DNA of 38,380 nucleotides from Lachnospiraceae bacterium NC2004. GTDB lineage: Bacteria; Bacillota; Clostridia; Lachnospirales; Lachnospiraceae. Shown piece after piece: positions 16,487 through 25,437 of this stretch. The position numbers were made by a program, and so were the translations under genes. How positions within the stretch are numbered: position 1 is the first letter of the stretch; the number at the start of each line of letters is the position of its first letter. The notes under the pieces were generated by a model. The model saw only the letters and a list, made by a program, of their open reading frames with translations, was not told the origin of the DNA and did not search any database. Where the stretch lies: assembly GCA_000621905.1 (NCBI GenBank), contig JHXB01000020.1, forward strand, positions 1 to 38,380. Direction: 5' to 3'.

Positions 16487-17797
16487 TCACCCAGCCATCG
16501 GAATGGATATCACACTGTGAAACATACCGTCAGCGTAATACATCGTGCTATCCCCATTATACTTTGAGACAACACGATTGATACTCTTAACTCCAAAGCC
16601 ATGTGCTTTCTTATCTTTTTTAGAAGTAACATATTCACCGTTAGCATCCATAACAGGCTCTGTTCTTGTGGAATTAATCAGCGTAATAAGAACTAAATTG
16701 TGTTCGGGCTTGACTATCGCCGATAAATCTACAGTTCCATCAACTATCCCGTCACAGGCTTCTATTGCATTGTCCAAAAGATTGCAAAGCAGCACTGTAA
16801 TGTCATTATCATCAAGTATATTAAGGCTACCGTCCCTTATATCAGCGTGAAATCTTATACTGCATTTGTCACACATGGTCTTGTATCTGTTCAGCGTTCC
16901 GTTCACAAGAGGAATATTAGAATAATTAGCCGTGCCGTTAAGTTCCTTAAGATTCAATATATTTTCTATGTATCTGACAGCAGTTTCGCACTTGTCATCG
17001 CTTACAAGAGACAGGAGGCTGTTCAAATGATTTTTGATATCATGAATCAATATCTGCTGGTCACTTCGTTTCTCATCAAGTTGCTTATAATAGTTTACCA
17101 GGTCATCTTCTCGTTGCAAGACTAGAAGCATTTCCTCATTTTTCTTGCTTACAGCCATATTATAATCATATACACTGTAAACTATAATATTGATTATCAT
17201 AATGGCAAATGAAGAAAATGCAACAAGAATCCCTACGTCATCGGATGCATTTATCCTCATTAACACAATAGTAAGAGTGAGTATAGTAACTGATGATAAG
17301 ACAGGAACAAGTCCCAGAAGCATCAAGCCATGATTATGTTCAGCTTGAACCTTATGTCCTGCAAATCTTCTTGAAACATATCTTGATATTGCAAAATACA
17401 AGAGTTTACTAAGCACACTCAAAGATATGATATAAAACACATACCCCTGCTGCTTACTGTTGTAATAATCATCAAACCTTACAGGAATAACAGCCATAAC
17501 CAGAAGTTCGCTTAGTGCCATAATCATATAACATATTACGGAATGAACAACCGACATTTTCAATGTGGATCTGTAAAAAAGAAAACCAATCAGAAAATTC
17601 CCTATGATAAATGTGGCTCCGTTTATAATCACTGAGTCACATTTAGAAAATATATACATAATACCGTAAACCAATATATAAAATGTTATAGCGTAGGCCT
17701 TCTTAACCTTTAATTCATATATGGTAGTAAAATACCGGTATATAATCAGCCCCTCAACAATATAAGTAATAATATAGCATAAATCTATAGCTAACAT
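16487..17797 (-). CDS. agrC: AgrC-type sensor histidine kinase
   Basis: A 436-residue receptor kinase. Residues about 1-215 hold six or seven membrane helices, as in peptide-sensing AgrC proteins. A linker helix and the phospho-acceptor region follow (HDIKNHLNSLLSLV, near residue 250). The GHKL ATPase domain has its N box (LLCNLLDNAIEA) and G box (KAHGFGVKSI). ATG 17797 has GAGGTGG seven bases upstream. The gene starts 15 bases after agrA. The expected ligand is the cyclic peptide made from agrD (24574-24738), now separated from it by an IS fragment and the ABC cargo. Confidence 0.92.
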   Translation of the reverse strand: MLAIDLCYIITYIVEGLIIYRYFTTIYELKVKKAYAITFYILVYGIMYIFSKCDSVIINGATFIIGNFLIGFLFYRSTLKMSVVHSVICYMIMALSELLVMAVIPVRFDDYYNSKQQGYVFYIISLSVLSKLLYFAISRYVSRRFAGHKVQAEHNHGLMLLGLVPVLSSVTILTLTIVLMRINASDDVGILVAFSSFAIMIINIIVYSVYDYNMAVSKKNEEMLLVLQREDDLVNYYKQLDEKRSDQQILIHDIKNHLNSLLSLVSDDKCETAVRYIENILNLKELNGTANYSNIPLVNGTLNRYKTMCDKCSIRFHADIRDGSLNILDDNDITVLLCNLLDNAIEACDGIVDGTVDLSAIVKPEHNLVLITLINSTRTEPVMDANGEYVTSKKDKKAHGFGVKSINRVVSKYNGDSTMYYADGMFHSVISIPMAG

Positions 17798-17812
17798 AGA
17801 ATCACCACCTCA

Positions 17813-18523
17813 TCACCTTGTATTCTCAAGATACATCAAGTATTTATTCTTAAAGTCAACGCGCTTACGCTTGGTTAGAAATGCAGTACAGGAGTCCTTA
17901 TACAAACCTATTGAGTCATCTGTATAAGATGAAATATGATGAAAATTAACAATATAACTCCTGTGAGACTGATAAAACATCGGCTCCGTCAGCAGTAATT
18001 CCTGCCAATATTTCATAGGTTTAACTGAATGATATATCCCATTAACACCTTGAACACTTACTTTATGTCCTGTTACCTCAACCATAATTATATCTGTTGA
18101 GTATAGAGTGTAAGCAGTATCATGCGTCTCAACAATGTACTTCTTTATATCATTAGAATATCTATACAGAGCGTCTGATAGATTCCTGTAAAATCTGTCA
18201 GTATCTATAGGCTTCATTATATATCTGAACACATTAAAACGCATCGCATCATCTATATATTCCATAAATGAAGTTACTACAAAGATTATTGTATTCCTGT
18301 TAACGGACTTAATCTCTCTTCCAACACATATCCCACTAATCCCAGGCAATTCAATATCTAAAAAGAGTATATCTAAATCAACATTATCAGACAACAAAGA
18401 TTCGCCATCATGGTATTCCTTTATCTTAGGAATCTCCAGATTTTTAGACTTAAAATATGATGATATCAGATGTTTTATCTGATTGGCACATTCAATATTA
18501 TCTTCACATATAGCAATAGTCAT
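17813..18523 (-). CDS. agrA: AgrA-type LytTR response regulator
   Basis: A 236-residue regulator. The receiver domain has the acidic pocket (ICEDN), phospho-acceptor Asp56 (LFLDIELPG) and the later Lys (RYIMKPID). The C-terminal LytTR domain (residues about 135-236) has the family hallmarks: SHRSYIVNFHHI and a basic end (LTKRKRVDFKNKYLMYLENTR). It is the partner of the kinase 15 bases downstream. LytTR proteins bind pairs of short direct repeats upstream of promoters. No clear ribosome binding site precedes ATG 18523, so translation may be weak. Confidence 0.92.
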   Translation of the reverse strand: MTIAICEDNIECANQIKHLISSYFKSKNLEIPKIKEYHDGESLLSDNVDLDILFLDIELPGISGICVGREIKSVNRNTIIFVVTSFMEYIDDAMRFNVFRYIMKPIDTDRFYRNLSDALYRYSNDIKKYIVETHDTAYTLYSTDIIMVEVTGHKVSVQGVNGIYHSVKPMKYWQELLLTEPMFYQSHRSYIVNFHHISSYTDDSIGLYKDSCTAFLTKRKRVDFKNKYLMYLENTR

Positions 18524-18854
18524 GACTGTTTAACACGCATCCTTCCGCATTGATCTCATCAACATTATATCATTCTATGTCAATGTATATAAATATCCAG
18601 CCAAGTACATTATAAATTTAACTTTGCATGTTGTGATTATGTTTCCTTCATATCTATTACCTGATTCCGTGAAACTCGCAATGTCATAAGTCTCCAAAAT
18701 TCACTTATTTATGCTGAGTTTCTGATGTTTTCTATGATATTTTTTCTTCACCTATTGGGTGAAAAAAATTTTTTACAAATACCGCCGAATTTCAGCAATT
18801 GGAATGTCTAATATGATATACTTGATATATCAAAAAACTTATCGAGGCATTCCC
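18524..18854. other. Intergenic region between agrA and the IS fragment
   Basis: No gene is seen. The left part should hold the promoter of agrA-agrC. The right part is probably the left end of the IS1380-type element; TCACCTATTGGGTGA (about 18749-18763) and GAAAAAAATTTTTTAC are short palindromes near its likely edge. TATACT (about 18816) could be a -10 box for the transposase. I could not define the terminal repeat. Confidence 0.4.
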
Positions 18855-19735
18855 ATGAAAACTATAAAAATAGAATTCTCTGATGAACGACTTATAACTC
18901 CAAGCGGCCTTTCTCTTGTTGGGCAGGTACTTGGAAAAAGTGATTTGGTTTCTCGCTGCAACAAACTTATGGACAAAGATAAACGTTCAGGACCACAGAT
19001 TAAAACCAGCGATGTTTTGCTGACATACATCGGGCTTCTGTGCCAGAGTAAAACCCAGTACGAATCTGTAAACGAAATGCTCGAAGATCCTGAATATTAC
19101 TGTCTGGCTCTTGGTCTGTCATCTGATATTCCATCGGCTGAGACTCTGCGTCAGAGGATGGATTCAGTGGGAGCTTCTTTAAGAAATGAAATTCTGGAAG
19201 CCAATGTTTCTATGCTCGATAGATGCAAAATAGAGCCCACTGCGCTCGATTGCGGTAAAGTTGCTGTAGATTTAGACGTTACGCCCATGGATAACTCCGG
19301 TACTAAAAAAGAAAGAGTATCATTTACCTATAAAAAGTTTGACGGTTATGCCCCTATGATGGCGTATATCGGTACAGAAGGATTCCTTGTAAATACAGAG
19401 CTCCGCGAAGGTAAGCAGCACTGTCAGAACCATACTCCTGAATTTTTGAGGGAAACTCTTCATTTAAGTCATAAGCTTACATCAAGACCGCTTCTTATCA
19501 GAATGGATTCAGGAAACGATGCAGCAACTAATCTTGGAATCCTTATTGAGGACGGCTCATGGTTCATCGTCAAGAGAAATATGCGTAAGTCCGAATCCAA
19601 AGATGAATGGCTTAAACTGGCAAAAGAGGTCTGCAAGGACATCCGCCATCCCCGTGACGGCAAGGATGTTTATATCGGGAGCAGCTGGAAAGAAGTTGAC
19701 TATCTTGATTCCAATGGTAATAGTAAGAATAATCG
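18855..19735 (+). mobile_element. IS1380-family transposase, 3' truncated
   Basis: From ATG 18855 (GAGG seven bases upstream) about 290 residues match the IS1380 DDE transposase type: MKTIKIEFSDERLITPSGL, LDVTPMDNSGTKKE, KKFDGYAPMMAYIG, ELREGKQHCQNHTPEFL and RMDSGND. Family members have roughly 430-450 residues; here homology ends near YLDSNGNSKN, about base 19725-19735. The frame then runs through foreign sequence to a stop at 19778. The last third with the final acidic residue is missing, so it is dead. The right junction lies inside the gene at 19725-20091. Confidence 0.85.
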
Positions 19736-20091
19736 ACCATCAAGTCTCCGAAAGAATGATTACCGCGAGGAGGCTTAACAATATCCTTATATACTATATC
19801 CTCATTTGTCTTATGGCTCGCAACATTAACCTTTTTTCCGTCAACTTCATAATAAACATCAACCGCCGTTTCACCTTTTTCACATTTGCATTCAGTAATT
19901 ACTCTGTACTCATACCCCTTAGTGTAGAAATCTTCATTGCCGCCGCTGCCACTATATGGCTTACCTATTTCATTTTCATCATAATTAATCACCGGTCCGC
20001 CGCTGCCGGTGCTCTCCCAAGGTAAAGGCATGAAGAAAAAGATAATCACGCCTATAATTAAAGTAACGACAGCAAATATTCTCTTCTTCAT
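19725..20091 (-). pseudogene. Secreted protein truncated by the IS fragment
   Basis: From ATG 20091 (GAGGGG upstream) the protein begins MKKRIFAVVTLIIGVIIFFF, a signal anchor or signal peptide, then a polar extracellular part with GSGG spacers and ITECKCEKGETAVDVYYEVDG. The frame remains open into the IS down to 19612, but the residues encoded there are antisense transposase and not real. About 120 residues of the original protein remain. It follows the ABC genes in the same direction and was probably the last gene of the agr-linked cargo. Function unknown. Confidence 0.65.
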
Positions 20092-20224
20092 GCCATAACA
20101 CCCCTCTCATTTTATTTATTTGCATTCAAAGATATACTCTTTACAACAGTTCCTGAATCTTGAATATTATGCATGTAAATTAGCCGGTTCATTTTGGCTG
20201 ATAAAAATCACCTCCGAACGGTAT

Positions 20225-20863
20225 TTAATTATACACGCTCTCCCTAAACATATTATTTATCATCTCTGCTATAACATAGGAAATGACTCCAATCACCAAC
20301 ATAGGCAAATATACGTGAAGCCAGAGTTCTATGTCTAACCATTGTTCATAATAATACACGAAAACACTTATTCCATTTGCATAAAGAAGATTATATAACA
20401 CATAACCAACCACGATTATTATTGCTATGCTGACCTTTCTGATAACTGTCACAATCAAATATGACATTCCTGAGATAAAAATAACAACCACAGACATTCT
20501 GACCAATTCAAACAAAAACTGCTTATAAATAAAACTTAAAATTATATAAATCGGAATCAGCATCACAATATATAACAAGGTATATATAATAACTCTTTTG
20601 ACTAAATATCTAGTATGTAAAAATAACAGTTCATTACCGGGGCTCTCATAGTATTCCTGTAGTATTAACAACACCAGTACCGGCGACAAAACAGGAATGA
20701 CTATATTGGTCATTCTGAATATCTCCATATATAATCTATCAGACACTCCATATTTTATGCATTCCAAAAATATAATCACTGGAAGAATTATATATAGCGT
20801 TACAACCACAATATATTTTAATCCGCCTATTCCTTTTAGTTCATATAAAGATAATATTTTCAT
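20225..20863 (-). CDS. ABC-2-type permease subunit, small
   Basis: A 212-residue protein of about six hydrophobic helices (YIVVVTLYIILPVIIFL, VLSPVLVLLILQEYY, LVKRVIIYTLLYIVML and others) with short loops. Its start overlaps the stop of the ATPase gene by four bases, so the two are translationally coupled. With the 574-residue permease it would form an export or immunity transporter. The substrate is unknown; the small secreted protein at 23382-23807 is the neighbour of choice. Confidence 0.8.
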   Translation of the reverse strand: MKILSLYELKGIGGLKYIVVVTLYIILPVIIFLECIKYGVSDRLYMEIFRMTNIVIPVLSPVLVLLILQEYYESPGNELLFLHTRYLVKRVIIYTLLYIVMLIPIYIILSFIYKQFLFELVRMSVVVIFISGMSYLIVTVIRKVSIAIIIVVGYVLYNLLYANGISVFVYYYEQWLDIELWLHVYLPMLVIGVISYVIAEMINNMFRESVYN

Positions 20864-21600
20864 GCCTGTCCCTTCATATAATACAGATATGCGTTCTCAA
20901 CGTTTATTTCCATACAATCTTCTTGTGAAACGTCACTATACCCACTAATAAGTTCATCCACACTTCCATTGTACAAAATCTTACCTTCGTTAATCAGGAT
21001 AATATTGTCACACCCTGTACAGACATCATTGATAATATGAGTTGATATGAGAACAATTCTATCATTCTTAAAGTCACCAATTACCTGCCAGAATCTTCGT
21101 CTCTCCTCAACATCAAGCCCTACGGTAGGTTCATCAAGCAATATAATCTTGGAATCCCCCATAATACTCTGAGCAATTCCAAGTCTCCTAAGCATCCCGC
21201 CAGACAAAGCCTTAACCTTTTTATCTTTCTCTTTTTTAAGATTAAACATATCAAGTGCAGAATCTATTTGCTCAGATATAACGCTATCAGTAATCTTCTT
21301 TTGCTTACCAAAGAAATATAACATCTCATAAACGGTCATATTCTTAAATGCTGAAAAAGCCTGTGGCAGATATCCAATGAGAAACGGATATTCAGCACTA
21401 TTAATTGAAATATCGTTGATTGTTATGGCATCGTAACGGCTACTTAACAATCCCGCAATACATCTGAACAACGTAGTTTTGCCCGCACCGTTAGGACCTA
21501 CTACTCCGTATATTCCGTTATCAACAGTAAGGGATATACCTTTAAGAATCTCTTTTCCTTTTATTGACTTGTTAAGATTACTTATATTAAGCTTACTCAT
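20860..21600 (-). CDS. ABC transporter ATPase
   Basis: A 246-residue ATPase starting MSKLNISNLNKSIKGKEILK. Walker A is GPNGAGKTT, the signature LSGGMLRRLGIAQ, Walker B IILLDEPTVGLD, the switch His in STHII. ATG 21600 overlaps the stop of the preceding permease gene by eight bases; an open frame further upstream lies inside that gene and is not used. It resembles ATPases of ABC-2 exporters that give bacteriocin or antibiotic resistance. Confidence 0.92.
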   Translation of the reverse strand: MSKLNISNLNKSIKGKEILKGISLTVDNGIYGVVGPNGAGKTTLFRCIAGLLSSRYDAITINDISINSAEYPFLIGYLPQAFSAFKNMTVYEMLYFFGKQKKITDSVISEQIDSALDMFNLKKEKDKKVKALSGGMLRRLGIAQSIMGDSKIILLDEPTVGLDVEERRRFWQVIGDFKNDRIVLISTHIINDVCTGCDNIILINEGKILYNGSVDELISGYSDVSQEDCMEINVENAYLYYMKGQA

Positions 21601-23317
21601 AATCGACATCCTCCAACTGAATAAAATAACACTCCGGCAGATTCGTTCGGTTCTTCTGATAGTATTTATAATAATTATATGGTCCTTCAATACCGTCTTC
21701 AAAGTCTTTAAGCTCCATAAAATCACTATAAAATGTATATGATCTCGAAGAATTAATCCTAGGGCTTAAAAAAACAGTTTTACCTGACACATCATAGTCA
21801 GCACCATCGTAAGAATCAATCATGCGGTCAACTCCGGTCTTAACAGCCTCCGATGAATATAGAATATTCATCCCTGCATATGGATATATTACGCGAACAT
21901 CTTTATATGTCATTTGTGCCAGCTCACCGCTAACAAGCTGCAAGCCATTACTTTTACCGCTAAACTCACGCTTCTTTTTCTCAGGAAGATTACAATATAT
22001 CGTAGTGTCACTGTCAATAATCACATGGAAAAGTGTTTCATTTAATTCATTATATGTAAAAATTCTATTATCATAATCATAAACCGACTGGTAGCCTGCT
22101 CTTGGATAATAGCAGAAATATCCAGGAAGATACACGTTATCGCCTGCAGAATAAAAGCCTGCAGCATCTCCACAGTAGGAAAAACTGATAGTTCGCATAT
22201 CTCCGCTGCTTCTAACATCAATGTAATCTGAATCTCTGTCATATTCAAGCTTTTCACCATTAGCATTTGTAATACTTTTTATCTTGTATTGATGATATAA
22301 TGTAAATCTATAATCAGAAAGTGAGTCGTCATCTATTGATACCGCAACATCTGCATACATCTTATCATTAAATCTCAACCTCATATCATACTCAGATATT
22401 TCATATCCTGCTGCTTCCTCTTTATTAGGATGCGTTTCATAGTACAAATAACAGTGTCCGGCTGCCGACCTGTTCACATCCCATGCATTTACAAAACCGT
22501 TGTTGTTATGGGAGCCAAAGAATCCGGCTACAGCTATAACAAGTATCAGTAAAGCAGTAGAAATGCTCTTTGTCAGACCGGGCTTAGATTTATTTAAAAT
22601 CAAAATCAGAAGAAGTAAGCCGAGCCACATCATTTCAAGAAAGTAATCATACCAATCTACATAGTATTGACAATACGGATTTTGCCCCCACGTAATATTC
22701 TGCGGCAAGATATAAAACCACTTGGAAAATGCATACAGATCGAACTTTAATGTTGATACAGAATCAACTATCATAGTTAAAACAGGGGTTACCATTATCG
22801 CTGTAATTGCAATAATAACAAATGCTTTACCCCTCGTTTTAACTGTTGCTATTACCGTCCCTTCAAGAATCGCTATCATATCAGCAATAAGAAAATACAG
22901 TGTCACATATTTTACTGCATTTATATACACAGCAGCGTCTGCATTATCATATTTTGATAATGCAAACAGAACCCACAAAGCAATGGTAAAATAATACACA
23001 AGTGCGCAGATAAATAGTAATACGGTTATAATTATATCCTGTTTTCTGCGTAAATATAGAAGTGATATCTCATTTATTCCATCAATATTAAACATACTTA
23101 AAAGCTCATATGAAATAACGAGAAATAATAAAAATGCTATAATAGATAACCACTGACACGGCATAAGAATGTCATAACACGTATAATCAGGCTCTCTTGC
23201 AACAACATATTTCTTTATGTAAAAACCAAGATATACATTTGACATAATAAGCATCAGCAGATATGTGATGAAACATACTCTGTTTTTTGTAAATACTTTT
23301 ATTATCTGTCCAAACAT
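21593..23317 (-). CDS. ABC permease with large extracellular domain
   Basis: A 574-residue protein; ATG 23317 has GAGGTG upstream. The first ~270 residues hold about six membrane helices. After the last helix (ALLILVIAVAGFFGSH) comes a ~300-residue polar domain (YEISEYDMRLRFND ... GDNVYLPGYFCYYPRAGYQ) that must face outward. Its strand pattern recalls the N-terminal domain of M1 aminopeptidases found fused to some ABC permeases, but no HEXXH zinc site is present. The permease call is firm; the domain comparison is tentative. It starts 64 bases after the secreted protein's stop and overlaps the ATPase gene. Confidence 0.82.
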   Translation of the reverse strand: MFGQIIKVFTKNRVCFITYLLMLIMSNVYLGFYIKKYVVAREPDYTCYDILMPCQWLSIIAFLLFLVISYELLSMFNIDGINEISLLYLRRKQDIIITVLLFICALVYYFTIALWVLFALSKYDNADAAVYINAVKYVTLYFLIADMIAILEGTVIATVKTRGKAFVIIAITAIMVTPVLTMIVDSVSTLKFDLYAFSKWFYILPQNITWGQNPYCQYYVDWYDYFLEMMWLGLLLLILILNKSKPGLTKSISTALLILVIAVAGFFGSHNNNGFVNAWDVNRSAAGHCYLYYETHPNKEEAAGYEISEYDMRLRFNDKMYADVAVSIDDDSLSDYRFTLYHQYKIKSITNANGEKLEYDRDSDYIDVRSSGDMRTISFSYCGDAAGFYSAGDNVYLPGYFCYYPRAGYQSVYDYDNRIFTYNELNETLFHVIIDSDTTIYCNLPEKKKREFSGKSNGLQLVSGELAQMTYKDVRVIYPYAGMNILYSSEAVKTGVDRMIDSYDGADYDVSGKTVFLSPRINSSRSYTFYSDFMELKDFEDGIEGPYNYYKYYQKNRTNLPECYFIQLEDVDYE

Positions 23318-23381
23318 TTCAACACCTCTAAAACAATAGTTATTACAAGCAAGGCACAAAAAAGTGCCTTGCTTAGCCATA

Positions 23382-23807
23382 TTAACTCGCTTTGATTTTC
23401 CCTGTTGCTATCGTTCCAGAATTAAAGAAACCGTTTGTATCATTGCCTGATACTATTCTCAAAATATAATGGGTATGCCCAGTTGTAGCCTGACTAGACG
23501 GGCAGCTTTTTCCGGGTTTTATTCCTTTTTGTGCTGTCGAGTAGTCATTATAATAAGATCCGTTCCTGTTATATCTGGCAACAAATGTGCCATTCTTTGT
23601 AGAGCTAGATAGGACTTTTCCATTAAATACAACTGACTCACCTGAACTTCTTGAAACCACGCCAGAATCAGCATAATTGTCACTGCTTGATAAACTAACG
23701 GTAGAAGATCCCGAAGCAGAAGCATTTATTATTGCACCGACAATTATAGTTAACGCCATTATAGATACAATTACATTTTTCTTTAATAATATTACTATTC
23801 TTTTCAT
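23382..23807 (-). CDS. Small secreted protein, possible bacteriocin-like cargo
   Basis: A 141-residue precursor; ATG 23807 has GGGG nine bases upstream. The signal peptide (IVSIMALTIIVGAIINASA) should be cut near residue 32, leaving about 110 residues rich in Ser, Gly, Asn, Tyr and Thr, with one Cys (GKSCPSS). The end is SGTIATGKIKAS. The composition suggests a beta-rich extracellular protein. It lies between agrB and an ABC transporter under likely agr control, the setting of quorum-regulated bacteriocins with an immunity pump. No bacteriocin family motif was recognised, so that role is inference from context. Confidence 0.72.
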   Translation of the reverse strand: MKRIVILLKKNVIVSIMALTIIVGAIINASASGSSTVSLSSSDNYADSGVVSRSSGESVVFNGKVLSSSTKNGTFVARYNRNGSYYNDYSTAQKGIKPGKSCPSSQATTGHTHYILRIVSGNDTNGFFNSGTIATGKIKAS

Positions 23808-23838
23808 TATCTTACCCCATTTCATTGAATAAATCAAA

Positions 23839-23929
23839 TTAGTGTGTTACAATGAGTTTGATTACATTGCCAGCTTCAAACTCCGCGCTTGGCTGGTGAT
23901 TTCTTTTTATTTGGTGCTCTAATCCGCAT
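23839..23929 (-). other. Short peptide frame and possible agrD-like remnant
   Basis: Two things overlap between agrB and the secreted protein gene. A 17-residue frame (23876-23929, MRIRAPNKKKSPAKRGV) has a good GAGGAGGG eight bases upstream. In another frame, 23839-23880 reads FEAGNVIKLIVTH and stops. That resembles the AgrD start (QFKAGELIKLVLDR). It could be the decayed start of a second peptide gene or chance. Expression is not shown for either. Confidence 0.3.
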
Positions 23930-24011
23930 GGCACTGCCCTCCTCTCTCATAATTATCCTAACAAACACAAGCTTTAATCTTTGAACAACCGCATTCTGTT
24001 AAATAATCATA

Positions 24012-24590
24012 TCATTCCCTTATAAATCTTTTATATATGCTTACCCCGGCACACGGCAGCTGTAATATGCTTGTAAGGATAACACCCATGCCAACATATA
24101 TTGCTACAAAGTCAAGGTTTAGAAATGACAACATCACAACCATGCAGTCAAAAAATGCTACAAGTACTCTTACATATTCCTTATATAAGGTTACATCTTC
24201 CTCACTAAGTGATTTGTTATCTGATTCAATAGGACTCAGAAAACATAAGAGAACAGATGCAACTAAAAGAATAATCCAGAACACTTTTGATAAGCTTATT
24301 TGTGAGCACATCAGAATAAATGCAAGACATATAACAACTGAAGATATCATACATACACACCAGCTTCTACTGTGGTATCCTCCACTATACTTTCGTATCA
24401 CCATGAACGGAATCACAAACGCCACTGCATATAATGGTGCATCTATAAATATACATACAATCACAGTCAACAAAAGTGGAGAAAAACTCATAAACCAACA
24501 TTGCAAAGCATAATCGTACAGTTCTCTATCATCTTCATTTATTACATTAACATTAATAAGCCATTCTGTAACTTTATTTAACCCTAACAT
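24012..24590 (-). CDS. agrB: AgrB-type peptide-processing membrane protease
   Basis: A 192-residue membrane protein with about five to six helices. GGYHSRSWCVC places His73 and Cys80 seven apart, the catalytic pair of AgrB cysteine proteases. The preceding RKYSGG also fits the family. ATG 24590 has AAGGAG eight bases upstream, inside agrD, and the two genes overlap by 17 bases. AgrB would cleave AgrD and close the thiolactone ring. Confidence 0.93.
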   Translation of the reverse strand: MLGLNKVTEWLINVNVINEDDRELYDYALQCWFMSFSPLLLTVIVCIFIDAPLYAVAFVIPFMVIRKYSGGYHSRSWCVCMISSVVICLAFILMCSQISLSKVFWIILLVASVLLCFLSPIESDNKSLSEEDVTLYKEYVRVLVAFFDCMVVMLSFLNLDFVAIYVGMGVILTSILQLPCAGVSIYKRFIRE

Positions 24591-24738
24591 TTGATTGGCT
24601 CCTTCTATTATACATTTCTAACTTCTTAGGAGCTTTAGGCTGATAAACAAATGAGCAAGATGTAGAATTTGCTGATGAGCTTAAAGTTCTATCTAGCACA
24701 AGTTTTATCAACTCACCGGCTTTAAATTGTGTATTCAT
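24574..24738 (-). CDS. agrD: AgrD-type autoinducing peptide precursor
   Basis: A 54-residue precursor, easy to miss because of its size. ATG 24738 has AAGGAGG ten bases upstream. It has an amphipathic N-terminal helix (FKAGELIKLVLDRTL), a core with the single Cys28 (SANSTSCSFVY) and a C-terminal recognition segment with two prolines and charges (QPKAPKKLEMYNRR). The order matches AgrD precursors. Cys28 to Tyr32 would form a five-residue thiolactone ring (C-S-F-V-Y) with a short N-terminal tail of unknown length. It overlaps agrB by 17 bases. The peptide sequence is not one I know. Confidence 0.88.
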   Translation of the reverse strand: MNTQFKAGELIKLVLDRTLSSSANSTSCSFVYQPKAPKKLEMYNRRSQSNVRVK

Positions 24739-24974
24739 ATTATCTCGGCCTCCTTTCTCTTAGCAATCACATATTACATCACCTTTGTATAAATTTCTAT
24801 ATGTTATGCACGAAACGACACAAAACACAACCGAATGGCATAAAAAAGCTCTTTTTATCATTTTATATTAACTGTCAGCTAATATTTAGCAGTGAGTCAA
24901 TTCATATTTTAACAATATACTGTTATCATATCATCAGTTAGTCAATATATTGGGATTCTAATGAGGTAGATACA

Positions 24975-25328
24975 ATGAAAACAGTGTTACATAGTGATGA
25001 TGAATCTTCTATACTTAAAAATATGGGAGCTCGAATCAAAGCCAGACGTGAGGAAATGAATATGACTCAGTCAGACTTGGCAGGGTCTCTTGGAATATCC
25101 GAACCGTATTTATCACAAATTGAAAATGGTCACAACAGGCAGCCCAAAGTCAAAATTTACATGGATATATGCAAAATACTCAAGGTAAATATGGATTATA
25201 TTTTTCAAGGTAACATATATCACAACAAATATGATGTCAACAACATAACACAGCTGCTTAATATGTGCACTAACAGAGATATAAAGATAGTATATGATTT
25301 AATTGAATCGTTACTAAGAAATAAATGA
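24975..25328 (+). CDS. XRE-family regulator divergent from agrD
   Basis: A 117-residue protein. The helix-turn-helix covers residues about 17-72 (MGARIKARREEMNMTQSDLA, LGISEPYLSQIENG). A short helical tail (DIKIVYDLIESLLRNK) may dimerise. GAGGTAG precedes ATG 24975. It is divergent from agrD with 236 bases between, which hold both promoters; the region is AT-rich, with no other gene. Control of the agr cargo is plausible from position only. Confidence 0.85.
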   Translation: MKTVLHSDDESSILKNMGARIKARREEMNMTQSDLAGSLGISEPYLSQIENGHNRQPKVKIYMDICKILKVNMDYIFQGNIYHNKYDVNNITQLLNMCTNRDIKIVYDLIESLLRNK

Positions 25329-25341
25329 GATAAACACGTAG

Positions 25342-25382
25342 AAAAAAGGACCTGAACTATCATAGTATCAGATCCTTTTTTG
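25342..25382 (+). terminator. Bidirectional rho-independent terminator
   Basis: AAAAAAGGA(C)CTGA pairs with TCAG(A)TCCTTTTTT, 14 bases after the XRE stop. The symmetrical A- and T-runs allow it also to end transcripts of the gene at 25438-26871 from the other side. Confidence 0.85.
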
Positions 25383-25437
25383 TATTCATTATGGTATTAC
25401 TTTAGTATGTCTTCAAAGCCGACATTATTGCAATTTT

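Noticed and set aside
19612-19724. C-terminal extension of the minus-strand secreted protein
   Set aside because: It is antisense to the transposase; residues there (Cys/Pro/His-rich) do not resemble the rest.
20130-20224. Tiny frame MNRLIYMHNIQDSGTVVKS after a GGAGGTGA in the gap between ABC permease and secreted protein
   Set aside because: The ATG lies 17 bases from the ribosome-binding-like site; it may be a relic but is not supportable as a gene.
24867-24923. ACAGTTAAT and ACAGTATAT on the minus strand upstream of agrD as AgrA binding sites
   Set aside because: LytTR sites normally come as pairs about 21 bases apart; these are 48 apart and only partly alike.
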